NCBI GenBank assembly: GCA_020845705.1
Contig: JADLFH010000046.1
Location: 62,001 to 126,000 of the forward strand
Length of the DNA stretch: 64,000 nucleotides
Direction of reading: 5' to 3'
Source: Microthrixaceae bacterium
GTDB lineage: Bacteria > Actinomycetota > Acidimicrobiia > Acidimicrobiales > Microtrichaceae
Part shown: positions 1 to 7,698 of the stretch, piece by piece
How the letters are laid out: every line of letters begins with the position of its first letter
Position numbering within the stretch: the stretch's first letter is position 1
The notes under the pieces: generated by a model
The model's input: the letters and a program-made list of their open reading frames with translations, nothing else
Database searches by the model: none
What the model was told of the DNA's origin: nothing
Made by a program: the position numbers and the translations under genes

Positions 1-1252
1 CGAGACCCAGCCACCGGCCCGCTACACCGAGGCGTCGCTGGTCAAGAAGCTGGAAGACCTTGGGGTTGGGCGGCCCTCCACCTACGCGGCGACGATCTCG
101 ACGATTCTCGACCGGGGCTACGTTCGCAAGAAGGGCTCGGCGCTGGTGCCGAGCTTCAGCGCGTTCGCCGTGGTGACCCTCCTGGAGCAGCACTTCCCCG
201 ACCTCGTCGACTACGCGTTGACGGCGCGCATGGAGGACGACCTGGATCGAATCGCACGTGGCCAGGCCGACGCCGAGCCTTGGCTCACGCGCTTCTATTG
301 GGGCAGCGCTGACACAGCGGCGCCCGATGGTGGGGGGGTGCCCGGGCTGAAGGCGCAGACCTCCGACATCGACGGCATCGACGCCCGAGCCGTGAACTCG
401 ATCCCGCTGGGCGCCGATGGCGACGGTGTGCCGATCGTCGCGAGGGTCGGCCGCTATGGGCCGTATCTCCAGCGGGGCGAGGACTCCGCTTCGATCCCCG
501 AGGACATCGCACCCGACGAGCTCACCGTCGAGCGTTGCCTGGAGCTGATCGCGGCGCCGTCGAACGACCGCCGGATCGGCGTCCATCCCGACACGGGCCT
601 GGCGGTGTTCGTCAAGGCCGGCCGCTTCGGTCCGTACGTGCAGATGGGCGAACACGACGACGACAACGGTGAGAAGCCGGCCACGGCGTCGCTCTTCAAG
701 TACATGGAGCCCTCCACGCTGACGATGGACGACGCGGTTCAGTTGTTGTCGTTGCCGCGGGTGGTGGGAGTGGATCCTTCCGACGGGGCCGAGATCACCG
801 CGCAGAACGGCCGCTACGGGCCGTACATCAAGAAGGGCACCGACAGCCGCACCATCGAGTCCGAGGACCTGTTGTTGAGCATCACTCTGGAACAGGCCAG
901 CGCGATCTTCGCCCAACCCAAGATGCGACGCGGCCAGGTGGCGAAGCCGCCGCTGAAGGAGTTGGGCCCCGACCCCGACACGGAACGTCCGATCGTGGTG
1001 AAGGACGGCCGATTCGGGCCCTATGTCACCGACGGCGAGACCAACGCCTCGTTGCGCAAGGGCGACAGCGTCGAGGAGCTCACCATGGAACGGGCACTGG
1101 AGTTGTTGGCCGACCGGCGTGCGGCGGGACCCTCGAAGAAGAAGGCACCCGCCAAGAAGGTCGCGTCTAAGAAGAAGGCCGCAGCGAAGAAGGCACCGGC
1201 GAAGAAGGCTGCGGCCAAGAAGGCGCCGGCGAAGCCGTCCACTGGTGAGTGA
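1..1252 (+). CDS. topA: DNA topoisomerase I, C-terminal part (5' end outside window)
   Basis: Type IA topoisomerase that relaxes negative supercoils. The frame is open from base 2 to the TGA at 1250-1252, so the Toprim domain and probably the catalytic tyrosine lie upstream. The visible part starts in the type IA core (GRPSTYAATI), then has four C-terminal modules each with a G-R-[YF]-G-P-Y motif (near 449, 621, 811 and 1005). It ends in a tail of Lys/Ala/Pro repeats (about 1126-1240). Loss of zinc fingers in favour of such modules and a basic tail is the known actinobacterial pattern. The basic tail probably binds DNA or RNA polymerase (family knowledge). Identity is secure; only the N-terminus is missing. 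Confidence 0.96.
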   Translation, partial: ETQPPARYTEASLVKKLEDLGVGRPSTYAATISTILDRGYVRKKGSALVPSFSAFAVVTLLEQHFPDLVDYALTARMEDDLDRIARGQADAEPWLTRFYWGSADTAAPDGGGVPGLKAQTSDIDGIDARAVNSIPLGADGDGVPIVARVGRYGPYLQRGEDSASIPEDIAPDELTVERCLELIAAPSNDRRIGVHPDTGLAVFVKAGRFGPYVQMGEHDDDNGEKPATASLFKYMEPSTLTMDDAVQLLSLPRVVGVDPSDGAEITAQNGRYGPYIKKGTDSRTIESEDLLLSITLEQASAIFAQPKMRRGQVAKPPLKELGPDPDTERPIVVKDGRFGPYVTDGETNASLRKGDSVEELTMERALELLADRRAAGPSKKKAPAKKVASKKKAAAKKAPAKKAAAKKAPAKPSTGE

Positions 1253-1281
1253 GGGTCACCGGGCCCACTGAGGCCCACCCG

Positions 1282-1287
1282 TAGGAT
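1282..1287 (+). promoter_or_regulatory. -10 box of leaderless promoter for the MFS gene
   Basis: TAGGAT lies six bases before the ATG at 1294, putting the expected transcription start on or next to the start codon. No ribosome binding site is present. It belongs to a recurrent TAnnnT-N6-start pattern in this window. Confidence 0.5.
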
Positions 1288-1293
1288 GGCTCG

Positions 1294-2784
1294 ATGGCTT
1301 CCTCCCGCTCTGACGCGCCATCGGACGCGCCGGTGGGCGATGGGGTCGCCGACGCGGCGCCCACCGGCTGGCGGGAGCGTCTGTTCGTCTCCCACGAGTA
1401 CTTCTGGCTTTGGATCGCGCAGGTTGTGTCGGCCTTTGGCGACTGGGTGGGGCTGTTCGCCATCACCGCGCTGGCCGCCAACATCAGCGGCCAGCCCGAA
1501 GCGGCCACTGCGCTCGTACTGACCGCCAGGGTTGCACCGAGCTTCGTGATCGGTCCGTTCATGGGGGTGCTGGTCGACCGCTACGACCGCAAGATCCTCA
1601 TGCGCATCGCCGATGTGGCACGCGCCCTGGTGTTCGTCGCCCTGCCGTTCGTGCGAACCCTCTGGGGTCTGATCCTCGCGTCGCTGCTCCTGGAGATCTT
1701 CACGTTGTTGTGGTCACCGGCGAAGGAAGCCCTCGTGCCGCGCATCGTGCCTCGCGAGCGGTTGACCACGGCGAACTCCCTCGGTGTGTTGGCCGCGTAC
1801 GGAACGATGCCCCTTGCCGGCGTTCTCCAGTTCTTCCTGAAAGAGGGCAACGACGCGCTCGCCGGTGTGTCGTGGCTGAGCGCCTTCCGCTTCGACCGCG
1901 GGGGCGACGCGCAGGCCCTCGCCTTCTACTTCGACGCTCTCACCTTCCTCGTCACGGCTCTGATCGTGTGGCTCTGCATCAAGACACCGTCGTTGGATCC
2001 GGCCGAGCGGTTGACGGCCGAGGAGGCGCACGAGGCGGAGGTGGCCGGGCTCCGCAAGGCGGTGGCCGACATCCGTGACGGTTGGCGGTTCATCTTCGAG
2101 AACCCGGTTGTCCGGGCGGTCAACCTGGGGTTGGCGGCGGGGCTCTTGGGAGGGGCGATGCTGGTGCCGCTGGGCCCGACGTTCGCGAGGTACGTCATCG
2201 GTGACGCCAACGCGTTCTCGCTGTACATCACCGCGCTCGGCTTCGGTGTCGCCATCGGGGTCGCGGCACTGACCGCGTTGCAGCAACGGATCCCGAAGGA
2301 CCGGGTCTTCGTCGCGGCGTTGTTCCTGGGCGGTTGCTTCATCCTCTTCGGCATCTCGATGTCGACCTTCTGGCTGTCTGCGATCGGTGTGTTCGGGTTG
2401 GGGCTCTGCGCCGGTGCCGTCTACATCCTCGGCTACACGCTCCTTCAGGAGAACACGGCCGACGATCTGCGGGGACGCACCTTCACCACCTTCCTGACGG
2501 TCGTGCGCATGTGTGTGTTGGGAGCGATGGTGCTGGGCCCAGCGGTCTCCGCGTTGTTGGATCCGCTCATGAAGCGCTGGATCAGCGGTCGTGCCGCGCG
2601 GGGGATGCCGGGGGTTGAGGCGTTCGGGGTTTCCTACGGGCTCCCCGGCGTGCGGATCACGCTGTGGCTCGGAGGCGTGCTCATCCTCGTCGCCTCGGTC
2701 ATTGCGGCGCGCAGCCTCAGGCTGGGATTGCGTGACAACTTCCGCACCCTGGGCGGCGAGGTCCGTCAGCGCCAGTCGACATGA
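1294..2784 (+). CDS. MFS transporter (MFS_3 / DHA3-like)
   Basis: A 496-aa polytopic inner-membrane protein, probably a proton-driven exporter. About twelve hydrophobic segments are visible. The A-like loop between TM2 and TM3 carries GVLVDRYDRK, typical of the major facilitator superfamily, and the overall pattern fits the EntS/DHA3 efflux branch. The central loop (about residues 235-265) is charged and helical. The ATG at 1294 follows a -10 box by six bases. The gene overlaps tmk by four bases (ATGA), so they are probably co-transcribed. The substrate cannot be read from sequence. Confidence 0.85.
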   Translation: MASSRSDAPSDAPVGDGVADAAPTGWRERLFVSHEYFWLWIAQVVSAFGDWVGLFAITALAANISGQPEAATALVLTARVAPSFVIGPFMGVLVDRYDRKILMRIADVARALVFVALPFVRTLWGLILASLLLEIFTLLWSPAKEALVPRIVPRERLTTANSLGVLAAYGTMPLAGVLQFFLKEGNDALAGVSWLSAFRFDRGGDAQALAFYFDALTFLVTALIVWLCIKTPSLDPAERLTAEEAHEAEVAGLRKAVADIRDGWRFIFENPVVRAVNLGLAAGLLGGAMLVPLGPTFARYVIGDANAFSLYITALGFGVAIGVAALTALQQRIPKDRVFVAALFLGGCFILFGISMSTFWLSAIGVFGLGLCAGAVYILGYTLLQENTADDLRGRTFTTFLTVVRMCVLGAMVLGPAVSALLDPLMKRWISGRAARGMPGVEAFGVSYGLPGVRITLWLGGVLILVASVIAARSLRLGLRDNFRTLGGEVRQRQST

Positions 2785-3395
2785 GCGAGCGAGGCCGCTT
2801 CATCGTGGTCGAGGGCGGTGAGGGCTGCGGCAAGTCGACCCAGGCGAAGCGCCTGGCTTCGACGTTGGGCGCGGTGTTGACCCGTGAGCCCGGCGGCACC
2901 GACATCGGCCTCGCCCTGCGAGCTCTGCTGTTGGATCCCGAGACGCGCGACCTCGACGACCGGGCCGAGATGCTGTTGATGGCTGCGGACCGCGCCCAGC
3001 ATGTGGCGACGGTGATCGAACCGGCGTTGGCAGCAGGGCGGGACGTGGTGTGTGACCGTTTCGTCGGCTCGTCGGTGGCGTATCAGGGGTACGGAAGGGG
3101 GATCCCCACGGAGGACGTGCTGGCCGCGTCGCGGATCGCCACCCGCGGGTTGGAGCCCGATCTTGTGGTGCTTCTGGTTGTCTCTCCGGAGGTTTCGGCG
3201 CTGCGGTTGGGGGCCGAACTGGACCGCTTCGAGTCCGCCGGCGAAGGGTTCCACAGTCGAGTGCTGGAGGGGTTCGGGGCGCAGGCCGAGGCCGACCAGT
3301 CGAGGTGGGCGGTGGTGGACGGAGTCGGCAGCAGGGATGAGGTTGCACGACGGATCGCGACGGTGGTGGCCGAGCGCCTCGCCGTGCGAGGGTGA
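2781..3395 (+). CDS. tmk: Thymidylate kinase
   Basis: dTMP kinase (204 aa) converts dTMP to dTDP with ATP for DNA synthesis. The Walker A motif GGEGCGKST is at residues 11-19. The DR(F/Y) motif (CDRFVGSSVAYQGYGRG) follows near residues 90-105, and dTMP-binding residues are in the expected order. Length is normal for the family. It overlaps the upstream permease gene by four bases and is followed closely by holB, the usual bacterial tmk-holB pairing. Confidence 0.96.
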   Translation: MSERGRFIVVEGGEGCGKSTQAKRLASTLGAVLTREPGGTDIGLALRALLLDPETRDLDDRAEMLLMAADRAQHVATVIEPALAAGRDVVCDRFVGSSVAYQGYGRGIPTEDVLAASRIATRGLEPDLVVLLVVSPEVSALRLGAELDRFESAGEGFHSRVLEGFGAQAEADQSRWAVVDGVGSRDEVARRIATVVAERLAVRG

Positions 3396-3400
3396 GGGCC

Positions 3401-4450
3401 ATGGCGGAGGATCCCTACGAGGCGGTCGTCGGTCAGCCCGCGGCGGTGGAACTGCTGCGGCGCTCGGCCGAGCGTCCGGTGCACGCCTACCTGTTCGTGG
3501 GTGCCACCGGTTGGGGCACACGGGCCGCGGCGCGGGCCTTCGCCGGTGAGCTGTTGGCGGCTGCGGATCCGGGCCAGGGGGAGCGGCACCGGTCCCTGGC
3601 AGCTACCGATCGGCATCCTTCGATGCGGGTCGTGGAACGGGTGGGCGCGTCGATAAGCGCGGAGCAGGCTCGGGAGATCGTCCGTCAGGCGGCGTTGTCG
3701 CCGCCCGAGGGCGAGCGTCAGGTGATCGTGCTGGTCGACTTTCACCTGATCGGAGCCCAGGCACCGGTGCTGCTCAAGACGATCGAGGAACCGCCGGCCT
3801 CGACGATCTTCGTCATCCTCGCCGAGGACGTGCCCCCGGAGTTGGAGACCATCGCGTCACGTTGCCTGCGGGTGGATTTCGGCCCGGTCCCCATGCGGGA
3901 CGTGATCGCGGCGCTGGTGGCCGAGGGTGTGGAGGCCGCCCGCGCCGAGGTCGCCGCCCGCAGCTCGGGTGGTGACCTGGAGAGGGCGCGACTGTTGGTT
4001 GCAGACCCGAACCTGGCCGAACGCCACGAGTTCTGGCGGGATCTGCCGCTCCGTCTCGACGGCAGCGGCGCCACCGTCGCGGGGTTGGCCGGGGAGATCG
4101 CGGCACGGGTCGAGGAGGTCCTGGCGCCACTCCAGGTGCAGCAGGAGATCGAGATGGCACAGGCGATCGAGCAGGTGGAGCGCTTCGGCGCCACGAAGGG
4201 TTCGCTGGCCGATCTAGAGGCACGGCACAAGCGTGAGGCGCGTCGGATACGGCTCGACGAGTTGCGCGCGGGGTTGGCGACCATCGTTGGCCGCTACCGC
4301 GACGGCGCGGACAGTCCGGAGGGACGGGCTGCCTTCAGTCGTGCAGGTGACCTGGTGGGTCGGGTGTCGGAGCGGCTGGTGTTCAACGTGAACGAGCGGC
4401 TGCTCCTGGAGTGGCTGCTGTTGTCCCTCCCGGTCGTGGCGCCGACCTGA
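3401..4450 (+). CDS. holB: DNA polymerase III clamp-loader delta' subunit
   Basis: About 349 aa. Delta' is part of the clamp loader that places the beta sliding clamp on DNA. The protein opens with the AAA+ box VGQPAAVELLRRS and has a degenerate P-loop (GATGWGTRAAA). It then has the sensor region VLLKTIEEPPAST and an arginine-finger-like SRCLR, the usual delta' signature. The zinc-binding cysteines of many delta' proteins are absent. The ATG at 3401 (MAEDPYEAVVGQ) is chosen because of the GAGGG upstream. A GTG at 3392 overlapping the tmk stop is the alternative. Confidence 0.9.
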   Translation: MAEDPYEAVVGQPAAVELLRRSAERPVHAYLFVGATGWGTRAAARAFAGELLAAADPGQGERHRSLAATDRHPSMRVVERVGASISAEQAREIVRQAALSPPEGERQVIVLVDFHLIGAQAPVLLKTIEEPPASTIFVILAEDVPPELETIASRCLRVDFGPVPMRDVIAALVAEGVEAARAEVAARSSGGDLERARLLVADPNLAERHEFWRDLPLRLDGSGATVAGLAGEIAARVEEVLAPLQVQQEIEMAQAIEQVERFGATKGSLADLEARHKREARRIRLDELRAGLATIVGRYRDGADSPEGRAAFSRAGDLVGRVSERLVFNVNERLLLEWLLLSLPVVAPT

Positions 4451-4486
4451 GACTGAACGCGGTTCGGTCTTCCGACGCGCCGCGGC

Positions 4487-4492
4487 TACCGT
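4487..4492 (+). promoter_or_regulatory. Putative -10 box of the tRNA-Thr gene
   Basis: TACCGT lies ten bases before the first base of the mature tRNA, a plausible distance for a -10 element giving a short 5' leader. No convincing -35 box is seen. Confidence 0.35.
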
Positions 4493-4502
4493 TGGCGGTC
4501 CC

Positions 4503-4575
4503 GCCCGGGTAGCTCAGACGGCAGAGCAGCTCACTCGTAATGAGCAGGTCAGGAGTTCGATTCTCCTCTCGGGCT
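4503..4575 (+). tRNA. tRNA-Thr (anticodon CGT)
   Basis: A complete cloverleaf without encoded CCA. The acceptor arms GCCCGGG / CTCGGGC pair with one G-U. The anticodon stem GCTCA/TGAGC encloses a 7-base loop with CGT, which reads ACG threonine codons. The T arm AGGAG-TTCGATT-CTCCT is intact. The 3' half (4534-4577) is duplicated exactly at 7192-7235, so the present 3' end was probably supplied by an integrated element that restored the gene. Confidence 0.95.
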
Positions 4576-4577
4576 CT
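4534..4577 (+). repeat. Direct repeat, left attachment site (tRNA 3' half)
   Basis: 44 bp from inside the anticodon loop to two bases past the tRNA discriminator, identical to 7192-7235. Identity stops abruptly on both sides: ACTCG versus GCTCG before it, GAA versus ATG after it. This is the layout left by site-specific integration into a tRNA gene. Confidence 0.9.
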
Positions 4578-4832
4578 GAAACTCCAGGGTTCTCGGGCCT
4601 TGGAGGAGCAGCCGGAACAGGCCTTGCTGGTCCGGCACTAGTCCGCTCCCGGCCCTGAGGGGCTGTTCGGGCGCCTTCGCTGTCACTCGCAGCGACCCCC
4701 GAACGCGACGAGAAACCGACAGGACGACACGGGGTGGACGGTCAGGGCGGGCCGAGCCGCCCCGGCCGCCGAGCAGAAGAGCGAGGTCCCGGACGTCGAC
4801 CGACTCGTCTACATGCTGGTCGCCAGAGGGAG
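4578..4832. other. Non-coding left end of the island, with a two-tier hairpin
   Basis: No credible gene. Positions 4665-4704 can fold into a nested hairpin: outer arms GTTCGGG (4665-4671) and CCCGAAC (4698-4704), inner arms TCGCTG (4677-4682) and CAGCGA (4690-4695). No T-run follows, so it is not a classical terminator. It could be structured RNA or a recombinase-site remnant. Confidence 0.4.
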
Positions 4833-4861
4833 TTGCAGTTAAGTAGTTCGTCGATATACTT
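4833..4861 (+). promoter_or_regulatory. Promoter with possible operator for the island operon
   Basis: TTGCAG (4833-4838) and TATACT (4855-4860) are spaced by 16 bases, a good housekeeping-type promoter and one of the best -35/-10 pairs in the window. Short inverted arms AAGTA (4841-4845) and TACTT (4857-4861) overlap the -10 box. This would be a natural place for the downstream Xre antitoxin to bind. Confidence 0.5.
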
Positions 4862-4904
4862 GTTCATGGAGATGTGTTCGTAGTCGTCTAGATTGAGGTT
4901 CACG

Positions 4905-6146
4905 ATGATTGCTTCACCCCGAGAACAGGAACCGAAGCTCGGCAGCTACTTGCGTGTTGAGCGCAACGACCACACCGTGCTCGTTCAGCTACTGATCGAG
5001 TCGAGGCTTGGGACGAACGGCCTCATCGTGAACCCGTGCCACATCGCGAGACACGAGGAGCTAGTCGCTGAAGCAGGCCGGCAAGGCGTGGAGACAGTGC
5101 TAGACCCACGCAGCGTCGAGCTGTCGACATCGGTGGGCCTAGGCCTGTCCGGCGTGGCGGACCTGCCTTGGGCTCCCGTTGCGCCTCACACCCCAGACGA
5201 CCTGGGTGGCCCTGCGGGTCTCCTTCTGTCAGAAGAGATCGTCGGCTTCGCTGTGAAGGAAGGCCTGTCCGCGATTCTCGCGCCAACGCACATCCTCGGC
5301 GGAGCGGACGATCCGTGGCTCCAAGTCGACTCCGCTCTCGTTCGCGATCTCAGGCGAGCGCTGGATGGTCAAGGACGGGCAGCGACGCCGATCTACTACC
5401 TCTTGGTCGCTCGTTCTGCGCTGTTTCGGGATAAGGAGTTCCTTGGTCGACTTGTCACAGTCCTTGCAGACCTGCCCATCGATGCGATCTGGCTGCGGCT
5501 TCACCCGTTCGGCACCACGACGAGCGGGCCGGTGGCGCTTAGGAACTACATGGATGTTTGCAGAGCCCTACACGCAGTCGGGGTTCCGGTCGTCGGCGAA
5601 TACACAGGCACCGTGGGCCTTCCTCTCCTCGCCTTCGGAGCGGTTGGCGGCATCACTTCCGGGCTGACGCTTGGAGAGCGCTTCAGCCTTGATCGCGTCA
5701 CGAAGAAGTCCAGCGGATCCGGCTTCGCTCCACCGCCACGCGTCTACCTCCAGTCTCTCGGTGTGTTCGTCTCACGCGACGAAGCGAGGCAGCTGTTCGA
5801 ACAGCGTGGGATGCGAAGCGCTCATGCTTGTACGGACGCTGCGTGCTGTCGTCGGGGGGCCGTGGACATGATCGACAATCCGCGGCGGCACTTCGTGATG
5901 CGTCGGGACGCTGAGGTTGGCAAGTTGTCTCGAGTCCCACCGCAGCTGCGCCCGACGGTCTACCTGGACGAGATGCTCCGGCCGGCGTCTGACGCTGCTG
6001 TGCGGGCTGAGAAGGTGCTTCCGGATTTGCAGCGCTCGAGGCGGCGGCTCGACTCTTGGAGAGCGACGCTCGGCGCGATGGCCGATGGACACGCCGAGGC
6101 AACTCGGTCTCCCGTCCCGACCGGTCATCGTCGCCCGAACTCCTGA
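4905..6146 (+). CDS. Unrecognised island protein, possible TIM-barrel with Cys/His cluster
   Basis: 413 aa; I do not recognise the family. The start is the ATG at 4905, with GAGG seven bases before it; a TTG at 4893 is the alternative. Alternating hydrophobic strands and helices suggest an alpha/beta barrel, including a glycine-rich stretch GLPLLAFGAVGGITSG near residue 245. Near residues 307-330 is HACTDAACCRRG followed by RRHF, a possible zinc site of three cysteines plus histidine. This is reminiscent of, but not the same as, the zinc site of tRNA-guanine transglycosylase/DpdA enzymes. The C-terminus is basic and helical (RSRRRLDSWRATLG). It lies 37 bp upstream of the Xre-RES pair in the same orientation and probably shares their promoter. 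Confidence 0.6.
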   Translation: MIASPREQEPKLGSYLRVERNDHTVLVQLLIESRLGTNGLIVNPCHIARHEELVAEAGRQGVETVLDPRSVELSTSVGLGLSGVADLPWAPVAPHTPDDLGGPAGLLLSEEIVGFAVKEGLSAILAPTHILGGADDPWLQVDSALVRDLRRALDGQGRAATPIYYLLVARSALFRDKEFLGRLVTVLADLPIDAIWLRLHPFGTTTSGPVALRNYMDVCRALHAVGVPVVGEYTGTVGLPLLAFGAVGGITSGLTLGERFSLDRVTKKSSGSGFAPPPRVYLQSLGVFVSRDEARQLFEQRGMRSAHACTDAACCRRGAVDMIDNPRRHFVMRRDAEVGKLSRVPPQLRPTVYLDEMLRPASDAAVRAEKVLPDLQRSRRRLDSWRATLGAMADGHAEATRSPVPTGHRRPNS

Positions 6147-6183
6147 CCTGACACAGCAATGGGGCTGACGAAAGGACGAAATC

Positions 6184-6522
6184 ATGGCTAGTGCGGTTGC
6201 AACGCGTTTGGATTCAATCAAGCAGCGGGGTGGTGTCAGATCCAGGGAGGTGGCGCAGCTTCTCGCTACGACTCCCCAGACCGTCTCGAGATGGCAGACG
6301 GGGCGAGCGGAGCCACAACCAGAGGGTCTGAAGCGGCTTCTCGAACTCGAGTGGCTAGTTGAGCAGCTTGGCGGGTTCTACGAGCCAGGGGAGGCCCGCC
6401 TGTGGCTCTTCTCCCGCCACGCTCAGTTGGGTGGGCGAGCACCGGCGGAGTTGATCGCTGAAGGTCACATCGACGAGGTGCTGGCCGTTATCGACCAGCT
6501 GCGCGACGGCGCGTACATCTAA
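6184..6522 (+). CDS. Xre/MbcA/ParS-type antitoxin
   Basis: 112 aa. The N-terminal half is a helix-turn-helix (VAQLLATTPQTVSRWQTGR, about residues 23-41). The C-terminal half has the antitoxin toxin-binding pattern (PGEARLWLF, PAELIAEG, VLAVIDQLRDGAY). In known systems this protein wraps the partner RES toxin and represses its own operon. The ATG at 6184 is preceded by GAAAGG. It ends 15 bp before the RES gene, the usual antitoxin-first order. Confidence 0.88.
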   Translation: MASAVATRLDSIKQRGGVRSREVAQLLATTPQTVSRWQTGRAEPQPEGLKRLLELEWLVEQLGGFYEPGEARLWLFSRHAQLGGRAPAELIAEGHIDEVLAVIDQLRDGAYI

Positions 6523-6537
6523 CCGATCGGCGCTCCG

Positions 6538-7041
6538 GTGGTCCACGATCCGGCCCTTCTTGACGCTCTGGAACGCGAGGGGGCGGCGCCGCTCAAGTGC
6601 GAGGTCTGGCGCCATATGTTCAACGGCGCTGACCCTGCGAGGCCAAACACACGGGGCGCCCGATGGAACCCCAGTGGTGTCGCAGCCGTGTATCTCAGCC
6701 TGCAACGTGAGACGGCGCTTGCCGAGGCCGAGTTTTCGATGGCCGCACAGCCCGTGCGTCCTCAACCGAAGAGCAGGGAACTCCATCGGATCGCTGTGAC
6801 GCTCCAGGCGGTGGGTGACCTCCGCGATGTAGCCACCCTCGGTTCAATGGGAGTGGGGGCTACCGAACTCGGTCGGTGGCCCCCGACCGAGTGCCAGCGG
6901 GTGGGTGGAGCGGCAGCATGGCTCCAGTGGGACGGGTTGCTCGTTCCGAGTGCCCGCGCTGACGGGCTGAATCTCGTGGTGTTCCCCGATCACATGAATC
7001 CCGACGCGCTGCTTGAAGTGATCGACTCGATCATCCTCTGA
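6538..7041 (+). CDS. RES-domain toxin (NAD+-consuming type)
   Basis: 167 aa. Characterised RES toxins deplete cellular NAD+ or ADP-ribosylate targets (family knowledge). The conserved pattern is present in order: WRH near residue 24, GARWNPSG, the YLS segment, a conserved glutamate in ALAEAEF, and WDGLLVPSAR with NLVVF at the C-terminal end. The only in-frame start after the antitoxin stop is GTG 6538, with a weak ribosome binding site, which would keep toxin levels below antitoxin. Length and key residues suggest it is intact. Confidence 0.88.
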   Translation: MVHDPALLDALEREGAAPLKCEVWRHMFNGADPARPNTRGARWNPSGVAAVYLSLQRETALAEAEFSMAAQPVRPQPKSRELHRIAVTLQAVGDLRDVATLGSMGVGATELGRWPPTECQRVGGAAAWLQWDGLLVPSARADGLNLVVFPDHMNPDALLEVIDSIIL

Positions 7042-7191
7042 AGCGAACCCGGGCGGGATCCCCGCTGCTCACCCCTTGCTAATCCCCGGTGGACAACGGG
7101 GTGGTCACCGGTTCACGGCGTGGACCCGAAAACCCTTGGGATTCCGGGCTACAGTGCACCTGACCACACAAGGAAGACGCCTCCGCAGCCG
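7042..7191. other. Non-coding right end of the island
   Basis: 150 bp between the RES stop and the right repeat. It holds short GC-rich inverted repeats (CCGGTG...CACCGG near 7087-7112) but no gene. I see no recombinase or second tRNA fragment. Confidence 0.4.
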
Positions 7192-7235
7192 CTCGTAATG
7201 AGCAGGTCAGGAGTTCGATTCTCCTCTCGGGCTCT
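7192..7235 (+). repeat. Direct repeat, right attachment site (displaced tRNA-Thr 3' half)
   Basis: An exact 44-bp copy of the tRNA-Thr 3' half, from the anticodon loop to the acceptor end. No 5' half precedes it, so it is not a tRNA gene but the ancestral 3' end pushed away by the island. Confidence 0.9.
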
Positions 7236-7259
7236 ATGGTCTTTCAGCCCTTCCCTCCA

Positions 7260-7287
7260 AATCGTGGCCACAGGAATGGCCACGATT
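7260..7287 (+). terminator. Hairpin, probable original tRNA-Thr terminator
   Basis: 11-bp perfect stem AATCGTGGCCA / TGGCCACGATT with a 6-base loop. No long T-run follows. It starts 25 bases after the displaced tRNA 3' end, so before the insertion it sat directly downstream of the tRNA. Confidence 0.5.
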
Positions 7288-7316
7288 CCAGAGGTTTGGG
7301 TCGACATTCGCCCCAC

Positions 7317-7322
7317 TACCGT
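7317..7322 (+). promoter_or_regulatory. -10 box of leaderless promoter
   Basis: TACCGT, seven bases before the GTG at 7330. This supports that start over upstream in-frame codons that run into the attachment repeat. Confidence 0.45.
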
Positions 7323-7329
7323 GTGTCCG

Positions 7330-7698
7330 GTGAGTGACGTTCCGCCGCCGCAGTGGCAGCCCGCCGCTCCGCCGCCGAGGCCGGTACCCGACAAGTGGCA
7401 GGTGTCGTACCGGCTGGCCGACCGCACATCGGTCGAGCGGGTGGCCGACGCCCTCGGCGCGATCGGTTGGGTTGTCGTCGCCCTGGCCGGGCTCTACGCA
7501 CTCGTGATTTTCATCGCTGTTCCGGGCGATGTGGAAACCGCCGAGTGGGTGATTGTGCATCTCGCCATCACGATCGCTGGAGCGGCGCAGGGCCTCATGC
7601 TGGTCGCAGCAGGCCGTACGATCCGCTATCTCCGTTCGATCAGCGTGCTTCTCGGGCGCGCCGTCGCTGAGTCCACAGGTGGAGACGACGGCACCTGA
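7330..7698 (+). CDS. Small membrane protein, function unknown
   Basis: 122 aa. A proline-rich N-terminus (PPPQWQPAAPPPRP) is followed by two hydrophobic segments (about residues 45-65 and 75-98) and a basic C-terminal tail, so probably two membrane helices. The start GTG 7330 is chosen from the -10 box at 7317; the frame stays open upstream into the tRNA repeat, but that part has no protein-like character. No family recognised. It lies just outside the island. Confidence 0.6.
   Translation: MSDVPPPQWQPAAPPPRPVPDKWQVSYRLADRTSVERVADALGAIGWVVVALAGLYALVIFIAVPGDVETAEWVIVHLAITIAGAAQGLMLVAAGRTIRYLRSISVLLGRAVAESTGGDDGT

Larger units (their letters stand above)
4534..7235 (+). mobile_element. 2.7-kb genomic island integrated in tRNA-Thr
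   Basis: The island is bounded by two perfect 44-bp copies of the tRNA-Thr 3' half. It carries three co-oriented genes: an unrecognised 413-aa protein, an Xre/MbcA-type antitoxin and a RES toxin. There is no integrase, excisionase or transposase gene, so it is either a decayed element or one mobilised in trans. The toxin-antitoxin pair could hold the island in place. A hairpin now just right of the island (7260-7287) would have been immediately downstream of the tRNA before insertion. The att structure is seen directly; mobility is inferred. Confidence 0.8.

Noticed and set aside
7192-7235. Second tRNA-Thr gene
   Set aside because: Only the 3' half is present; no D arm, no 5' acceptor strand.
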